DNA of 64,000 nt from Streptomyces fulvoviolaceus (GCF_000718165.1 NZ_JOEY01000017.1:1-64000); one strand, 5' to 3'. Shown: positions 1-9,410, counted from the stretch's first letter. Translations and numbers: made by a program. The notes: generated from the sequence alone by a model not told the origin.

Positions 1-68
1 CCGTCCGGCGTTTGAGGACGAGGCCGTTCAGGCCGACAGCGGGGGTCTGGGGGCGGCAGCCCCCAGGG
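1..68. repeat. Streptomyces intergenic palindromic repeat
   Basis: The window opens with a GC-rich intergenic repeat. It has a 'tccggcgtttgaggac' part followed by a stem (bases 47-54 with 59-66, four-base loop) that reads ctggggg and cccccag on its two arms. Units of this kind are common downstream of genes in Streptomyces. A relative of the stem recurs at 9388-9410. It lies 3' of the DUF445 gene and could act as a bidirectional terminator. Confidence 0.7.
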
Positions 69-128
69 ACGGGACGGGTAGGGGCGGCGGGGGCGAAAAC
101 CCTCCCCACCCCCCCACCCGCCGCAGGC

Positions 129-1490
129 CTACGCCCCCACCGCCCGCGACACCGTATAGATCACCAGCCCCGCCAACGACCCCACCACCGTGCCGTTGAT
201 CCGAATGAACTGCAGGTCACGCCCGATGTTCGCCTCGATCTTCTTCGTCGTGTGCTCGGCATCCCACCCGGCCACGGTGTCCGTGATCAGAGAGGTGATC
301 TCCCGCCGATAGGTGGTCACGACGTACACAGCCGCCCCCTCCACCCACCCGTCGACCTTGGCCTGCAGCCGCGGCTCCACCGCCATCCGCGCCCCCAGCG
401 ACAGCAACGAGGCCCGCACCCGCAACCGCAGCTCACTGCGCTCGTCCTCGGCGGCGGAGACGATCATCGACCGTACGGCGGTCCAGGCGGACGCGATCAG
501 ATCCTGGACCTCACCCCGCCCCAGCACCTCCCCCTTCAGCCGCTCGACACGCGCACGCGTATCCGTGTCGGACTGCAGGTCGGAGGCGAAGTCCCCGAGA
601 AACCGATCAAGAGCACCCCGCGCCGGATGAGACGGCATGTCCCGCATCTCGGTCACAAACCGCAGCAGCTCCCGGTAGACCCGCTCACCGACCTTCTTGT
701 CGACGAACCGCGGCGTCCACCCGGGCGCCCCACCCTGCACGGCATCCATGACCTGCTCGTCATGGAGCACAAGCCAGTCATGCGCCCGCGCGACGACAAG
801 ATCGACGACCCGCCTGTGCCCACCATCGGCGACGATCTTCTCCAGCATCTTCCCGATACCGGGCGCGATCTCCTGCGCATCGGCCCGCCGGGTGATCGCC
901 TCCCCCACCACGGCCTGGACGTCGGAGTCCCGGAGCACGGTCAGCGCACCCCGCAGCGCGGCCGACAGCTCCGCCGTCACCCGGTCCGCGTGATCCGGCT
1001 CGGCCAGCCACGCCCCCAGCCGGCTCCCGATCCCCACGGCCCGCAGCCGCTGCCGTACGACATCCTCCGAAAGGAAGTTCTCGCCCACGAACTCCCCCAA
1101 CGACACTCCCAGTTGGTCCTTCTTCGTCGGGATGATCGCGGTGTGCGGGATGGGCAGCCCGAGCGGACGGCGGAAGAGCGCGGTGACCGCGAACCAGTCG
1201 GCGAGCGCACCGACCATGCCGGCCTCGGCGGCCGCGGCCACATAACCGGCCCAGGCACCGGCGCCCTCGTTCGTCGCCCACTTGGCGAGGACGTACACCA
1301 CCGCCACGAAGAGCAGCAGCCCGGCCGCCGTGAGCTTCATGCGCCGGACCCCGCGCTGCTTCTCCTCGTCCGCCGCGCTGAAGGTGTTCATGGCGCGCAC
1401 GACACGATTGGCGGCGTCGGTCGGCCGGGCATGCTCTTCTACGTCGGTTGGCCCTTTTTCCTCAGGTTTCGAACGTTCCATCCACTCCAC
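129..1490 (-). CDS. DUF445 family membrane protein
   Basis: This is a 453-residue protein of the DUF445 family, which has no settled biochemical role. A hydrophobic segment at residues 54-70 is followed by the family's conserved block GALADWFAVTALFRRP (94-109) and IPHTAIIP (114-121). A long, mostly helical middle then leads to a second hydrophobic segment near residues 430-450, so both ends are probably in the membrane with a large domain between them. The longest frame starts at GTG 1490. ATG 1481, three codons later, sits just behind a GGAG and may be the true start. The gene is transcribed away from the GDSL hydrolase next door, so their promoters share 1491-1676. Confidence 0.88.
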   Translation of the reverse strand: MEWMERSKPEEKGPTDVEEHARPTDAANRVVRAMNTFSAADEEKQRGVRRMKLTAAGLLLFVAVVYVLAKWATNEGAGAWAGYVAAAAEAGMVGALADWFAVTALFRRPLGLPIPHTAIIPTKKDQLGVSLGEFVGENFLSEDVVRQRLRAVGIGSRLGAWLAEPDHADRVTAELSAALRGALTVLRDSDVQAVVGEAITRRADAQEIAPGIGKMLEKIVADGGHRRVVDLVVARAHDWLVLHDEQVMDAVQGGAPGWTPRFVDKKVGERVYRELLRFVTEMRDMPSHPARGALDRFLGDFASDLQSDTDTRARVERLKGEVLGRGEVQDLIASAWTAVRSMIVSAAEDERSELRLRVRASLLSLGARMAVEPRLQAKVDGWVEGAAVYVVTTYRREITSLITDTVAGWDAEHTTKKIEANIGRDLQFIRINGTVVGSLAGLVIYTVSRAVGA

Positions 1491-1676
1491 CCGTTCGGTG
1501 ATCCCTCACACATTGTCCCTTCCTGACCGACTCCCGGAACGGAACAAGAGTTCCCGGCGTCTGTCCGGTCGGGGGAATGCGGCGGAGTCCCGTCCGTTTC
1601 CCCCAGGCTCATGCCTCATCATGAGCTCATCAGATCGGAGCCTCGGGCTCCCATCGCCCGAGGAGAACAACACCGC

Positions 1677-3011
1677 ATGACCCGGCGTCATGGTTACGCC
1701 CTGCTCGCCGCGATCGTCGCCGTGATCGTGGCCCTGTCCACCGCCATCTACGTCGGGGTGGCAGCCGACGCCGGTACGCAGGACCGGACCACGCTCTCCG
1801 GCGGCGCCCCACCGCACAACTCCGCCGCCCCCGTCTCCACCGACGTCTGGGTCGGCGCCTGGTCCGCCTCCCCGGTCGGCGCCGAGCCCGACACCGAGAC
1901 CGAGGGCCTCGTCGGCCGCTCGGTGCGCAACGTCGTGCACGCGAGCATCGGCGGTACGAGTGCCCGCATCACGCTGTCCAACCTCTACGGCCAGTCCGCG
2001 CTGACGATCACCCACGCCTCGATCGCCCTCGCCGCCGGCTCCGAGACCGCCGCCGCGGCCACCGAGACCATGCGGCGGCTCACCTTCGGCGGCAACACCA
2101 CGGTCGTCATCGCGGCCGGGGACCAGGTGCTGAGCGACGCCGTCGCGCTGACCGTCCCGGCCGACAGCGACGTCCTGGTCACCACCTACTCCCCCACCGA
2201 GTCGGGCCCGGTCACCTACCACCCGACGGCCCGCCAGACCTCGTACCTCGCCCAGGGCGACCTCACCGAGGACGTGACCGGGACCGCGTACACCGAGCAG
2301 GTCGACCACTGGCGCTACCTCACCGCCCTGGACGTGCTCAGCGACGAGGCCGACGGCACCGTCGTCGCCTTCGGCGACTCGCTCACCGACGGCAAGAACT
2401 CCACCGCGAACGCGAACCGCCGCTGGCCCGACTACCTGAACCGGCGGCTGCGCACGGCGATCGAGTCCGGCCGGGACCTGCCCCGCTACAGCGTCGTCAA
2501 CGGGGGAATCGGCGGCAACCAGGTCCTCACCGACGGCCTCGGCCGGCCCGCCGAGAACGAGGCCGGCGTCAGCCGCTTCGCCCGCGACGTCCTCGACCGT
2601 CCGAACGTGAAGGTCGTCGTCGTCGACCTCGGCGTCAACGACATCCTGCGCAACCGGAACCTCGCCGACCCCGAAAAGATCCTCGACGGCCTGCGCGACC
2701 TGGTCCACCAGGCCCACGCCCGCGGCATCAAGGTCGTCGGCGCGACCCTCATGCCCTTCGGCGGACACAACGGCTGGTCCGAGGCCCGCGAAGGCGTACG
2801 GCAGACGATCAACGAACAGATCCGGGCGGGCACGGTCTACGACGCCGTCGCCGACTTCGACAAGGCGGTACGCGACCCCTACGACCCGCGCAGGATGCGC
2901 TCGGCCTACGACTCCGGCGACCACCTCCACCCGAGCGACCGGGGCTACGAGCGGATGGCGGAGGTCTTCGACCTGGAGAACCTGGAGGGGTCGGCCGCGG
3001 CACGGCTCTAG
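1677..3011 (+). CDS. secreted SGNH/GDSL-family hydrolase
   Basis: This 444-residue lipase/esterase-like enzyme is exported by an N-terminal hydrophobic signal or anchor (residues 7-30, after MTRRHG). The SGNH blocks are visible: FGDSLTDG with the catalytic Ser near residue 235, the GVND block near 320 and the DHLHPSD block with catalytic Asp and His near 415-420. The first roughly 200 residues form an Ala/Thr-rich extra domain before the catalytic one. The start is set by an AGGAGAA ribosome site at about 1660-1667; the frame is open further upstream but has no better site. Family members hydrolyse esters of lipids or polysaccharides outside the cell. The substrate cannot be read from the sequence. 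Confidence 0.88.
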   Translation: MTRRHGYALLAAIVAVIVALSTAIYVGVAADAGTQDRTTLSGGAPPHNSAAPVSTDVWVGAWSASPVGAEPDTETEGLVGRSVRNVVHASIGGTSARITLSNLYGQSALTITHASIALAAGSETAAAATETMRRLTFGGNTTVVIAAGDQVLSDAVALTVPADSDVLVTTYSPTESGPVTYHPTARQTSYLAQGDLTEDVTGTAYTEQVDHWRYLTALDVLSDEADGTVVAFGDSLTDGKNSTANANRRWPDYLNRRLRTAIESGRDLPRYSVVNGGIGGNQVLTDGLGRPAENEAGVSRFARDVLDRPNVKVVVVDLGVNDILRNRNLADPEKILDGLRDLVHQAHARGIKVVGATLMPFGGHNGWSEAREGVRQTINEQIRAGTVYDAVADFDKAVRDPYDPRRMRSAYDSGDHLHPSDRGYERMAEVFDLENLEGSAAARL

Positions 3012-3038
3012 GCCTTGTGGGGCCCTGCGGGACCGGCC

Positions 3039-3860
3039 TCAGAAGTCGCCGTTGCGGCGCCGGTGCCGCTCCTCCCGGCGCTCCCGCTGCCGCTCCCGGC
3101 GCTCCTCGCGCCGTTCCCCCATCAGGTCGTGGTGCTCCTCGAGCATCCTGCGGTGGACGTCGTGGACGTCGTCGCGGTCCGACTCCTGCAGCTCGCGGAG
3201 GGAGGCCTTGCGCTCCAGCTTCTCCTGGCGCCGCTCCTCCCTCAGCTTCTGCCGCTCCGCCCGGGTCAGCTTCCGCTCGACCCCGACCCCGCCCCAGAAG
3301 GCGAACCCGGTCACCACCACGCGCGGCGCCCCGGGGTCGCCCGGCACGCCCTCCTCGCGGTGGTCGAAGGCGCCCATGATGCCGATGCCGCGCACGACGA
3401 CCTCGACGCCGGGCGGCACGGTCACCTGCATCCCGCCCATGATCACCATGCAGTTGATCTCGACCTCGCGGTCCGCGAAGTTCGCCTCGCGCAGATCGAT
3501 CTCGCCGCCGCCCCAGAAGGTGAAGCAGTTGAACCGCTTCGGCACCGTCCAGCGGCCCTTGCGCTGGAAGCCCGACATGATGGCGACGGCCCACGACGAC
3601 GAACCCTCGCCGCCGGTGATCCGGCCCGCCCAACCCCCGCTCGGCGCAGGCCCCTTGACCATGTTCACGGTCGGAGCGGTCGGCAGGTCCCGGGTGATCG
3701 GCGTCAGTTCGCCGTACGTCCGCGCCTTGTAGGTCGCGTCCAGCCGCTCCTCGAACTCCTCCATGTCGAGACGGCCCTCCGCGAGGGCGTCCCGCAGGAC
3801 CTCGGCGACACGTTCACGATCGGCATCGGAGGCGCGGAGCTCCGGGACATCGTCGGTCAT
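3039..3860 (-). CDS. DUF1707 / LiaF-like domain protein
   Basis: This is a 273-residue cytoplasmic protein. An N-terminal DUF1707 domain (RASDADRERVAEVLRDAL, about residues 8-60) is common in actinobacteria. A central part has repeated short beta segments such as FWGGGEIDLR and VIMGGMQVTVP and resembles the LiaF/DUF2154 C-terminal domain linked to cell-wall stress sensing. The last 70 residues are a highly charged Arg/Glu/Lys helix, probably a coiled coil. No transmembrane segment is visible, unlike many DUF1707 proteins. The start MTDDVPELR was chosen because the DUF1707 domain begins directly after it. The gene ends 27 bases from the GDSL gene, so the two converge. Confidence 0.82.
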   Translation of the reverse strand: MTDDVPELRASDADRERVAEVLRDALAEGRLDMEEFEERLDATYKARTYGELTPITRDLPTAPTVNMVKGPAPSGGWAGRITGGEGSSSWAVAIMSGFQRKGRWTVPKRFNCFTFWGGGEIDLREANFADREVEINCMVIMGGMQVTVPPGVEVVVRGIGIMGAFDHREEGVPGDPGAPRVVVTGFAFWGGVGVERKLTRAERQKLREERRQEKLERKASLRELQESDRDDVHDVHRRMLEEHHDLMGERREERRERQRERREERHRRRNGDF

Positions 3861-3893
3861 GCACAGCAGCCTACGAGTTCCCGGCACGGCAGG

Positions 3894-4865
3894 CTATGAG
3901 ACCGCTTTCTCGGATTGCTCCGCATACATCTTGGCGATCACGGCCTCGATGTCGGGCTCCCGCACCGACAGATCCACCATCGGATACGCCGCCGCGACCC
4001 GCGCCACCAGCGCCGCCGCCGACTCCGACGCCGGGAAGGCCAGCCACTGCCGCGGCCCCTCCACCTTCACCACCCGGGCCCCCGGCGCCTCGATCGGCGG
4101 GAGCTCCCGCTCCAGGTCCACCACCAGCGTCCGCTCGCTCTCCCCGATCTCGTGCAGACCGGCGAGCGGACCGTCGTACATGAGCCGCCCGTGGTCGATG
4201 ACCATCACGCGCTTGCACAACTGCTCGATGTCCTGCAGGTCGTGGGTGGTCAGCAGCACCGTGGTGCCGCGCTCGGTGTTCAACTCCCGCAGGAATCCAC
4301 GGACCTTGGCCTTGGAGATGACGTCGAGCCCGATCGTCGGCTCGTCGAGGTACAGCACCTCGGGGTCGTGCAGCAGGGCCGCCGCGATGTCGCCGCGCAT
4401 CCGCTGCCCGAGGGAGAGCTGACGCACGGGCACGTCCAACAGGTCGCCCAGTTCCAGGAGTTCGACGCAGCGGTCGAGGTTCTCGCGGTAACGCTCGTCG
4501 GGGATCCGGTACATGCGGTGCATCAGCTTGTACGAGTCGATCAGCGGCAGGTCCCACCACAGCGTCGTCCGCTGCCCGAACACCACTCCGATACGGCGGG
4601 CCAGCCGCGTCCGCTCCCGGGACGGGTCGATGCCCGCGACCCGCAGCCGGCCGCCGCTCGGCGTCAGAATGCCGGTGAGCATCTTGATCGTCGTCGACTT
4701 GCCGGCGCCGTTCGGGCCGATGTAGCCGACCATCTCGCCGCGCGCCACGCTGAAGGAGATCGAGTCGACCGCCCGCACCTGCCGCCGCTCCCGCTTCAGG
4801 AAGCCCGTCTTCTTGCGCACGTCGAAGACCTTCTCGACACGGTCGAGTTCAATGAATGCGTCCAT
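3894..4865 (-). CDS. ABC-2 type exporter, ATP-binding subunit
   Basis: This 323-residue ATPase powers the two ABC-2 permeases encoded just upstream. It has Walker A GPNGAGKST (residues 50-58), signature LSLGQ (150-154) and Walker B VLYLDEPTIGLD (170-181). The C-terminal extension of about 80 residues is typical of the drug and polysaccharide export branch. The ATG at 4865 lies 10 bases after the stop of the permease gene 4876-5697, so three genes form one operon in the order permease, permease, ATPase. The exported substrate is unknown. Confidence 0.9.
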   Translation of the reverse strand: MDAFIELDRVEKVFDVRKKTGFLKRERRQVRAVDSISFSVARGEMVGYIGPNGAGKSTTIKMLTGILTPSGGRLRVAGIDPSRERTRLARRIGVVFGQRTTLWWDLPLIDSYKLMHRMYRIPDERYRENLDRCVELLELGDLLDVPVRQLSLGQRMRGDIAAALLHDPEVLYLDEPTIGLDVISKAKVRGFLRELNTERGTTVLLTTHDLQDIEQLCKRVMVIDHGRLMYDGPLAGLHEIGESERTLVVDLERELPPIEAPGARVVKVEGPRQWLAFPASESAAALVARVAAAYPMVDLSVREPDIEAVIAKMYAEQSEKAVS

Positions 4866-4875
4866 CGCCTGCCCT

Positions 4876-5697
4876 CTAGTTCCCCGTGCTCCGATACGCC
4901 CTGAGCCCCGACCGCCACGCCAGACCCGCCAGCGCACAGCACGCCACCGCCACCGGCGGCGACGCGAAGGCCGCCCACTCGGGCAGCGCGATCGGGTACG
5001 GCCGCCCCAACACGTAGGAAGCGGGGACCCAGTTGACGAAGGCGAGCGGCAGCATGAAGGTCGCGCCGCGCACCAGCTCCTTCCCGAACACGCTCGGCGG
5101 ATACTGCAACAGCGTGGTCCCGCCGTACGTGAACGCGTTCTGCACCTCGGCGGCATCCTGCACGAGGATCTGGAAGGCCGCGCCCGCCACGAACACCGCA
5201 CAGAAGATCGCCGCGCCGCTGACCAGCATCACCGGCACCAGCAGCACCTTCGCCGCACTCCAGTCGACGTCGACCGCCGCCAGCGACCAGCCCAGCACCA
5301 GCGCGCCCTGGGTGATCCGCCCGAGGCGGCGCAGCGCGAAGTGGTCCGCGCCGACCTGTGCGAGCACCGGCACCGGACGCACGAGCAGCGTGTCGAACGA
5401 ACCGTCCCGGATCCGGGCTCCCATGACATCCATCGAGCCGAGCACCAGGTCGGCGATCCCGAACGCCGTCGCCGACAGCCCGTACAGAAGGGCGACCTCG
5501 GCCAGCGACCAACCGCCCAGCGAGTCGACCTGCGAGAACATCAGCAGGATCCCCACGAAGTCCAGGCCGGTCATCGTCCCGTTGCCGAGCATCGTGATCA
5601 CGAAGGAGGTGCGGTAGGTCATGCTCGACCGCACCCACATCCCGGCGATCAGCCCATAGGCCCGCAGCCCCTCGGCAAACGCACTCCGCTCACCCAC
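4876..5697 (-). CDS. ABC-2 family transporter permease
   Basis: This is a 273-residue integral membrane protein with about six hydrophobic segments. It belongs to the ABC-2 permease group that occurs as tandem pairs with a DrrA/YbhF-like ATPase. The stretch RIRDGSFDTLLVRPVPVL is the cytoplasmic loop conserved in this group; the partner permease has the matching RIRTGEIAVDLYRP loop. Its start overlaps the end of the upstream permease gene by 8 bases, which suggests translational coupling and a heterodimeric membrane domain. Confidence 0.88.
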   Translation of the reverse strand: MGERSAFAEGLRAYGLIAGMWVRSSMTYRTSFVITMLGNGTMTGLDFVGILLMFSQVDSLGGWSLAEVALLYGLSATAFGIADLVLGSMDVMGARIRDGSFDTLLVRPVPVLAQVGADHFALRRLGRITQGALVLGWSLAAVDVDWSAAKVLLVPVMLVSGAAIFCAVFVAGAAFQILVQDAAEVQNAFTYGGTTLLQYPPSVFGKELVRGATFMLPLAFVNWVPASYVLGRPYPIALPEWAAFASPPVAVACCALAGLAWRSGLRAYRSTGN

Positions 5698-6490
5698 CCT
5701 GCACCACCACCCGCCGCGTCGCCGCCGACTGCAGGAGCCGCCCCGCCGCCAGCAGCACCACCGCCCACACCGCCTGGAAGGCGAACGCCCCCGGCACGCC
5801 GGTCTCCCCCATCAGCACGTCCGCCGGCATCTGCAGCAGCGCCGCCCACGGCAGCACCTGCACGATGTCGCCGAGCGCGCCCGGGAAGGCGTTCAGCGGC
5901 AGCACTATGCCCGAGAAGAAGACTCCCGTGATCATCAGGGCCTGCGAGATGCCCATGCCGTCCATGAGCCAGAACGCGCTCAGGGCCGCCAGATAGCGGA
6001 TCGCGAAACTGACCACCGCTGCCAGCAGCAGCGTGACCAGGAAGGCCGCCCAGGTGGTGACCTCCGTCGGCAGCGCCATCGGGAAGAACACCGCGCCGAA
6101 CAGGAACGGGATCACACCCCGCCCCACCATCTGGAACAGCGACCGCCCCATGTCGCTTGCCAGCCACCACAGTTGGAGATCGGCCGGCCGGTACAGGTCG
6201 ACGGCGATCTCACCGGTGCGGATGCGGTCCATCAGGTCCTTCTCCGCGCCGCCGCCCTGAATGGCCAGCGTCGCATAAAGACACTGCCCCAACCACACAT
6301 AGGTGACGGCCTGCGCCTGGTCGTACCCCCCGAGATGCGGCTTCTCGTCCCACAGCGCCAGATAGGTGTAGACGAGGATCACTCCGAAGACGGTGTTGGT
6401 GAACACCCCCGCCGCCGTGGCCGCCCGATACGTCGCGTACCGCCGGAACCCGCCTACCGCGACGGCGACGTACAACCGCCATGAACCCAC
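5690..6490 (-). CDS. ABC-2 family transporter permease
   Basis: This 266-residue membrane protein is the first gene of the exporter operon. It starts at GTG 6490 (MGSWRLYVAVAVGGFRRYATYR). It has about six transmembrane segments and the loop DRIRTGEIAVDLYRPADLQ shared with its partner, so the two permeases look like an ancient duplication that forms a heterodimer. The operon promoter must lie in 6491-6703, shared with the divergent penicillin-binding protein gene. Confidence 0.87.
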   Translation of the reverse strand: MGSWRLYVAVAVGGFRRYATYRAATAAGVFTNTVFGVILVYTYLALWDEKPHLGGYDQAQAVTYVWLGQCLYATLAIQGGGAEKDLMDRIRTGEIAVDLYRPADLQLWWLASDMGRSLFQMVGRGVIPFLFGAVFFPMALPTEVTTWAAFLVTLLLAAVVSFAIRYLAALSAFWLMDGMGISQALMITGVFFSGIVLPLNAFPGALGDIVQVLPWAALLQMPADVLMGETGVPGAFAFQAVWAVVLLAAGRLLQSAATRRVVVQGG

Positions 6491-6703
6491 ACCCGCAGCC
6501 CTCCTCGGCCCGCAGCAGCCCTTCAGACACCGAAGCGCAGGAGCCTAGTCCGCCGGTGGTGACGCACGCCACGCATTTTTCGGACCGGACGCGTGCCGTG
6601 ATCCGGAACGGAACGCATGGTGCGAGAGTCTTCAAGAGGGGACGCAGAAGGCGTACGAGGGCGTACGGGAACGTACGACGCGAAACAGGAGTCCGTGCAC
6701 CAC

Positions 6704-9124
6704 ATGAACGACGAGCCGCAGCCGCAGTCGCCTCAGCCGAACCAGGGCTGGGCACCGAGAGAACCACAGGCGGCTGAGGCGCCCGGCGGCAAGAAGGCGA
6801 AGGGCAAGCGCAAGCGCACCGGCTGGCGCCGGATCATCCCGACCTGGCGCATGGTGCTCGGCACCTTCGTCATCGGCGTGATGCTCCTGGTCGGCCTGTT
6901 CTTCCTCGGCTACTCCCTGGTCAAGATCCCGCCCGCCAACGCCCTCGCCACCAAGCAGAGCAACGTCTACCTCTACGCCGACGGCTCCCAGATCGCCCGC
7001 GACGGCGAGGTCAACCGCGAGAACGTCTCCCTCGCCCTGGTCTCCAAGGACGCCCAGCACGCCGTACTGGCCGCCGAGGACCGCGACTTCTACTCCGAGT
7101 CCGCGATCGACCCCAAGGCGATGCTCCGCGCCGGCTGGAACACCGCCACCGGCAAGGGCAAGCAGTCCGGCTCCACGATCACCCAGCAGTACGTGAAGAA
7201 CTACTACCTGGCCCAGGAACAGACCGTCACCCGCAAGGTGAAGGAGTTCTTCATCTCGATCAAGCTGGACCGCACCGAGACCAAGGACCAGATCCTCGAG
7301 GGCTACCTCAACACCAGCTACTTCGGCCGCAACGCCTACGGCATCCAGGCCGCCGCCCAGGCCTACTACGGCAAGGACGCCGTCGACCTCGACCCGGCCC
7401 GCGGCGCCTACCTCGCCGCCCTGCTCAACGCGCCCAGCGAGTACGACGTCGTGGCCCACCCCGAGAACAAGGCCGCGGCCGTGGCCCGCTGGAACTACGT
7501 CCTCGACGGCATGGTCACGAAGGGCTGGCTCAGCCAGTCCGAACGCACCGGCCTGAAGTTCCCGATGCCCAAGGAGGCCACCGTCTCCACCGGCATGTCC
7601 GGGCAGCGCGGCTACATCGTCACCGCCATCAACGACTACCTGCGCGACAACAAGATCCTCACCTCGGACCAGCTCGACGCCGGCGGCTACCGCATCACCA
7701 CCACCCTGCAGAAGAGCAAGCAGGACGCCTTCGTCGACGCCGTCAACGACCAGCTGATGGACAAGCTCGACAAGAAGAACCGCAAGGTCGACACCTACGT
7801 CCGCGCGGGCGGCGCCGCCGTCGACCCCAAGACCGGCAAGGTCCTCGCGATGTACGGCGGCATCGACTACGTGAAGCAGTACACGAACAACGCCACCCGC
7901 GGCGACTTCCAGGTCGGCTCCACCTTCAAGCCCTTCGTCTTCGCCTCCGCCGTCCAGAACCACTCCGAGACCCAGGACAACGAGGTCATCACCCCCAACA
8001 CCTACTACGACGGCACCAACAAACGGCCCGTCCAGGGCTGGAACGGCGGCTACTACGCCCCCGCCAACGAGGACGACGTCTCCTACGGCGACGTCACCGT
8101 GCGCACCGCCACCGACAAGTCCGTCAACTCGGTGTACGCGCAGATGGCCGTCGACGTCGGCCCCGACAAGGTCCTGCAGACCGCGACCGACCTCGGCATC
8201 CCCTCCGACACCCCCGACCTGAACGCGAACCCGTCCATCGCACTCGGGGTGAACACCGCCAGCGTCCTCGACATGGCGGAGGCCTACGCCACCCTCGCCA
8301 ACCACGGCCGGCACGGCGGCTACACGATGATCGACAAGATCGCCAAGGACGGCTCGGAGACGGTCGAACTGCCCCAGCAGAAGACCACCCAGGCCGTCAG
8401 CCGCGAGGCCGCCGACACCACCACCTCGATCCTGCAGAGCGTCGTCGAGAACGGCACCGCCACCGCCGCCCAGGCCGCCGGCCGCCCCGCCGCCGGCAAG
8501 ACCGGCACCGCCGAGAAGGACACCGCCGCCTGGTTCGCCGGCTACACCCCCGACCTCGCGACCGTCGTCTCCGTCATGGGCCAGGACCCGACGACGGCCG
8601 AGCACATGTCGCTCTACAACGTGATGGGCCTGCCCCGCATCAACGGCGGCGGCGCCCCGACCGAGATCTGGGCCCAGTTCACCAAGGAAGCCCTCAAGGA
8701 CGAACCGGCCTCCGACTTCGACCTCCAGCTCCAGGCCGGCGCCGAGCAGACCGCGCCCGCCATCCCCGAGGCCCCGACCGACCCGACCACGGGCGGCCAG
8801 GACAACGGCGGCGTGACGGGCGGCGACACCACCGGCGGCCAGGACACCGAGGGCCAGACCGGCGGTGACACCACCACGACGGGCGGCACGACGACCGACG
8901 GCGGCACGACCACCACCGGCGGCACCACGGGCGACACGACGGACGGCGGCACGACGACCGACGGGGGCACGACCACAGACGGCGGCACCACCGGCGACAC
9001 GACCGACGGCGGCACAACCACCGACGGCGGGACGACGACAGGCGGCAGCACCGGGGACACCGGCGGCACGACAGGCGGCACGACCGTGGGCGGAGGCCCG
9101 GTGAGCACAGCCAGAAGAGACTGA
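6704..9124 (+). CDS. class A penicillin-binding protein (transglycosylase/transpeptidase)
   Basis: This 806-residue bifunctional enzyme polymerises and crosslinks peptidoglycan. After a basic cytoplasmic N-terminus there is one transmembrane helix (about 50-74). The GT51 transglycosylase domain follows, with the catalytic Glu in AAEDRDFY near residue 125 and the GSTITQQYVKNYYL block. The transpeptidase domain has SxxK as STFK (Ser near 406), SxN as SVN and KTGTAEK near 599-605. The last roughly 115 residues are an extracellular Thr/Gly/Asp-rich tail of TTDGGTT repeats. ATG 6704 was chosen because an AGGAG lies 12 bases upstream; the frame continues to 6617 without a better site. Confidence 0.92.
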   Translation: MNDEPQPQSPQPNQGWAPREPQAAEAPGGKKAKGKRKRTGWRRIIPTWRMVLGTFVIGVMLLVGLFFLGYSLVKIPPANALATKQSNVYLYADGSQIARDGEVNRENVSLALVSKDAQHAVLAAEDRDFYSESAIDPKAMLRAGWNTATGKGKQSGSTITQQYVKNYYLAQEQTVTRKVKEFFISIKLDRTETKDQILEGYLNTSYFGRNAYGIQAAAQAYYGKDAVDLDPARGAYLAALLNAPSEYDVVAHPENKAAAVARWNYVLDGMVTKGWLSQSERTGLKFPMPKEATVSTGMSGQRGYIVTAINDYLRDNKILTSDQLDAGGYRITTTLQKSKQDAFVDAVNDQLMDKLDKKNRKVDTYVRAGGAAVDPKTGKVLAMYGGIDYVKQYTNNATRGDFQVGSTFKPFVFASAVQNHSETQDNEVITPNTYYDGTNKRPVQGWNGGYYAPANEDDVSYGDVTVRTATDKSVNSVYAQMAVDVGPDKVLQTATDLGIPSDTPDLNANPSIALGVNTASVLDMAEAYATLANHGRHGGYTMIDKIAKDGSETVELPQQKTTQAVSREAADTTTSILQSVVENGTATAAQAAGRPAAGKTGTAEKDTAAWFAGYTPDLATVVSVMGQDPTTAEHMSLYNVMGLPRINGGGAPTEIWAQFTKEALKDEPASDFDLQLQAGAEQTAPAIPEAPTDPTTGGQDNGGVTGGDTTGGQDTEGQTGGDTTTTGGTTTDGGTTTTGGTTGDTTDGGTTTDGGTTTDGGTTGDTTDGGTTTDGGTTTGGSTGDTGGTTGGTTVGGGPVSTARRD
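8875..9075 (+). repeat. Thr-Gly coding tandem repeat in PBP tail
   Basis: Imperfect repeats of the type acgaccgacggcggc encode TTDGG and TTGDTTDGG units at the C-terminus of the penicillin-binding protein. The unit length varies (9-18 bases), and synonymous codons are mixed, so the protein sequence appears to be what is conserved. Such tails are expected to be flexible and to lie in or outside the peptidoglycan. Confidence 0.75.
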
Positions 9125-9128
9125 CTGC

Positions 9129-9386
9129 TCAGTGACCGGAGGTCGCCTTCAGCCCCACCACGGCGACCAGCAGCAGACACACGAAGAAGATCCGGGCGGC
9201 GGTGGCGGGCTCCCCCAGCACCACCATCCCCAGCACCGCCGCCCCCGCCGCCCCGATCCCGACCCACACGCCATAGGCGGTACCGATGGGAAGGGACTTG
9301 GCCGCATACGACAGCAGCAGCATGCTGGCGACGATGCCCGCACCGGTGAGCAGGCCGGGGACCAGCCGGGTGAAACCGTCGGTGTA
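9129..9386 (-). pseudogene. 5'-truncated SMR efflux (SugE/EmrE-like) gene
   Basis: The frame encodes the last 85 or so residues of a small multidrug resistance protein. It includes YTDGFTRLVPGLL, the SLPIGTAYGVWVGIGAAGAA block and the LGEPATAARI helix, which correspond to transmembrane helices 2-4 of SugE. The first helix (about 23 residues, normally MAWLLLVLAG-like with the essential membrane Glu) is absent. Homology stops at the Tyr codon 9384-9386, two bases before a palindromic repeat, and the frame then runs into an upstream stop. An internal ATG at 9323 gives only 64 residues with no first helix. The gene was probably truncated by acquisition of the repeat or by a deletion next to it. 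Confidence 0.75.
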
Positions 9387-9387
9387 C

Positions 9388-9410
9388 GGGGGTCTGGGGG
9401 TGTCCCCCAG
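9388..9410. repeat. palindromic repeat at pseudogene break
   Basis: The hairpin ctggggg-tgt-cccccag (9394-9410), preceded by ggggt, is a relative of the repeat at 41-66. It lies two bases from where homology of the SMR gene ends, which suggests that this intergenic repeat marks the breakpoint. Confidence 0.6.

Noticed and set aside
6632..8605. 657-codon minus-strand frame
   Set aside because: It is antisense to the penicillin-binding protein. The Val/Gly/Asp composition is that of a shadow.
8875..9075. CRISPR array
   Set aside because: Regular repeats were noted, but they are codon-phased, lack unique spacers of constant length and encode the PBP tail.
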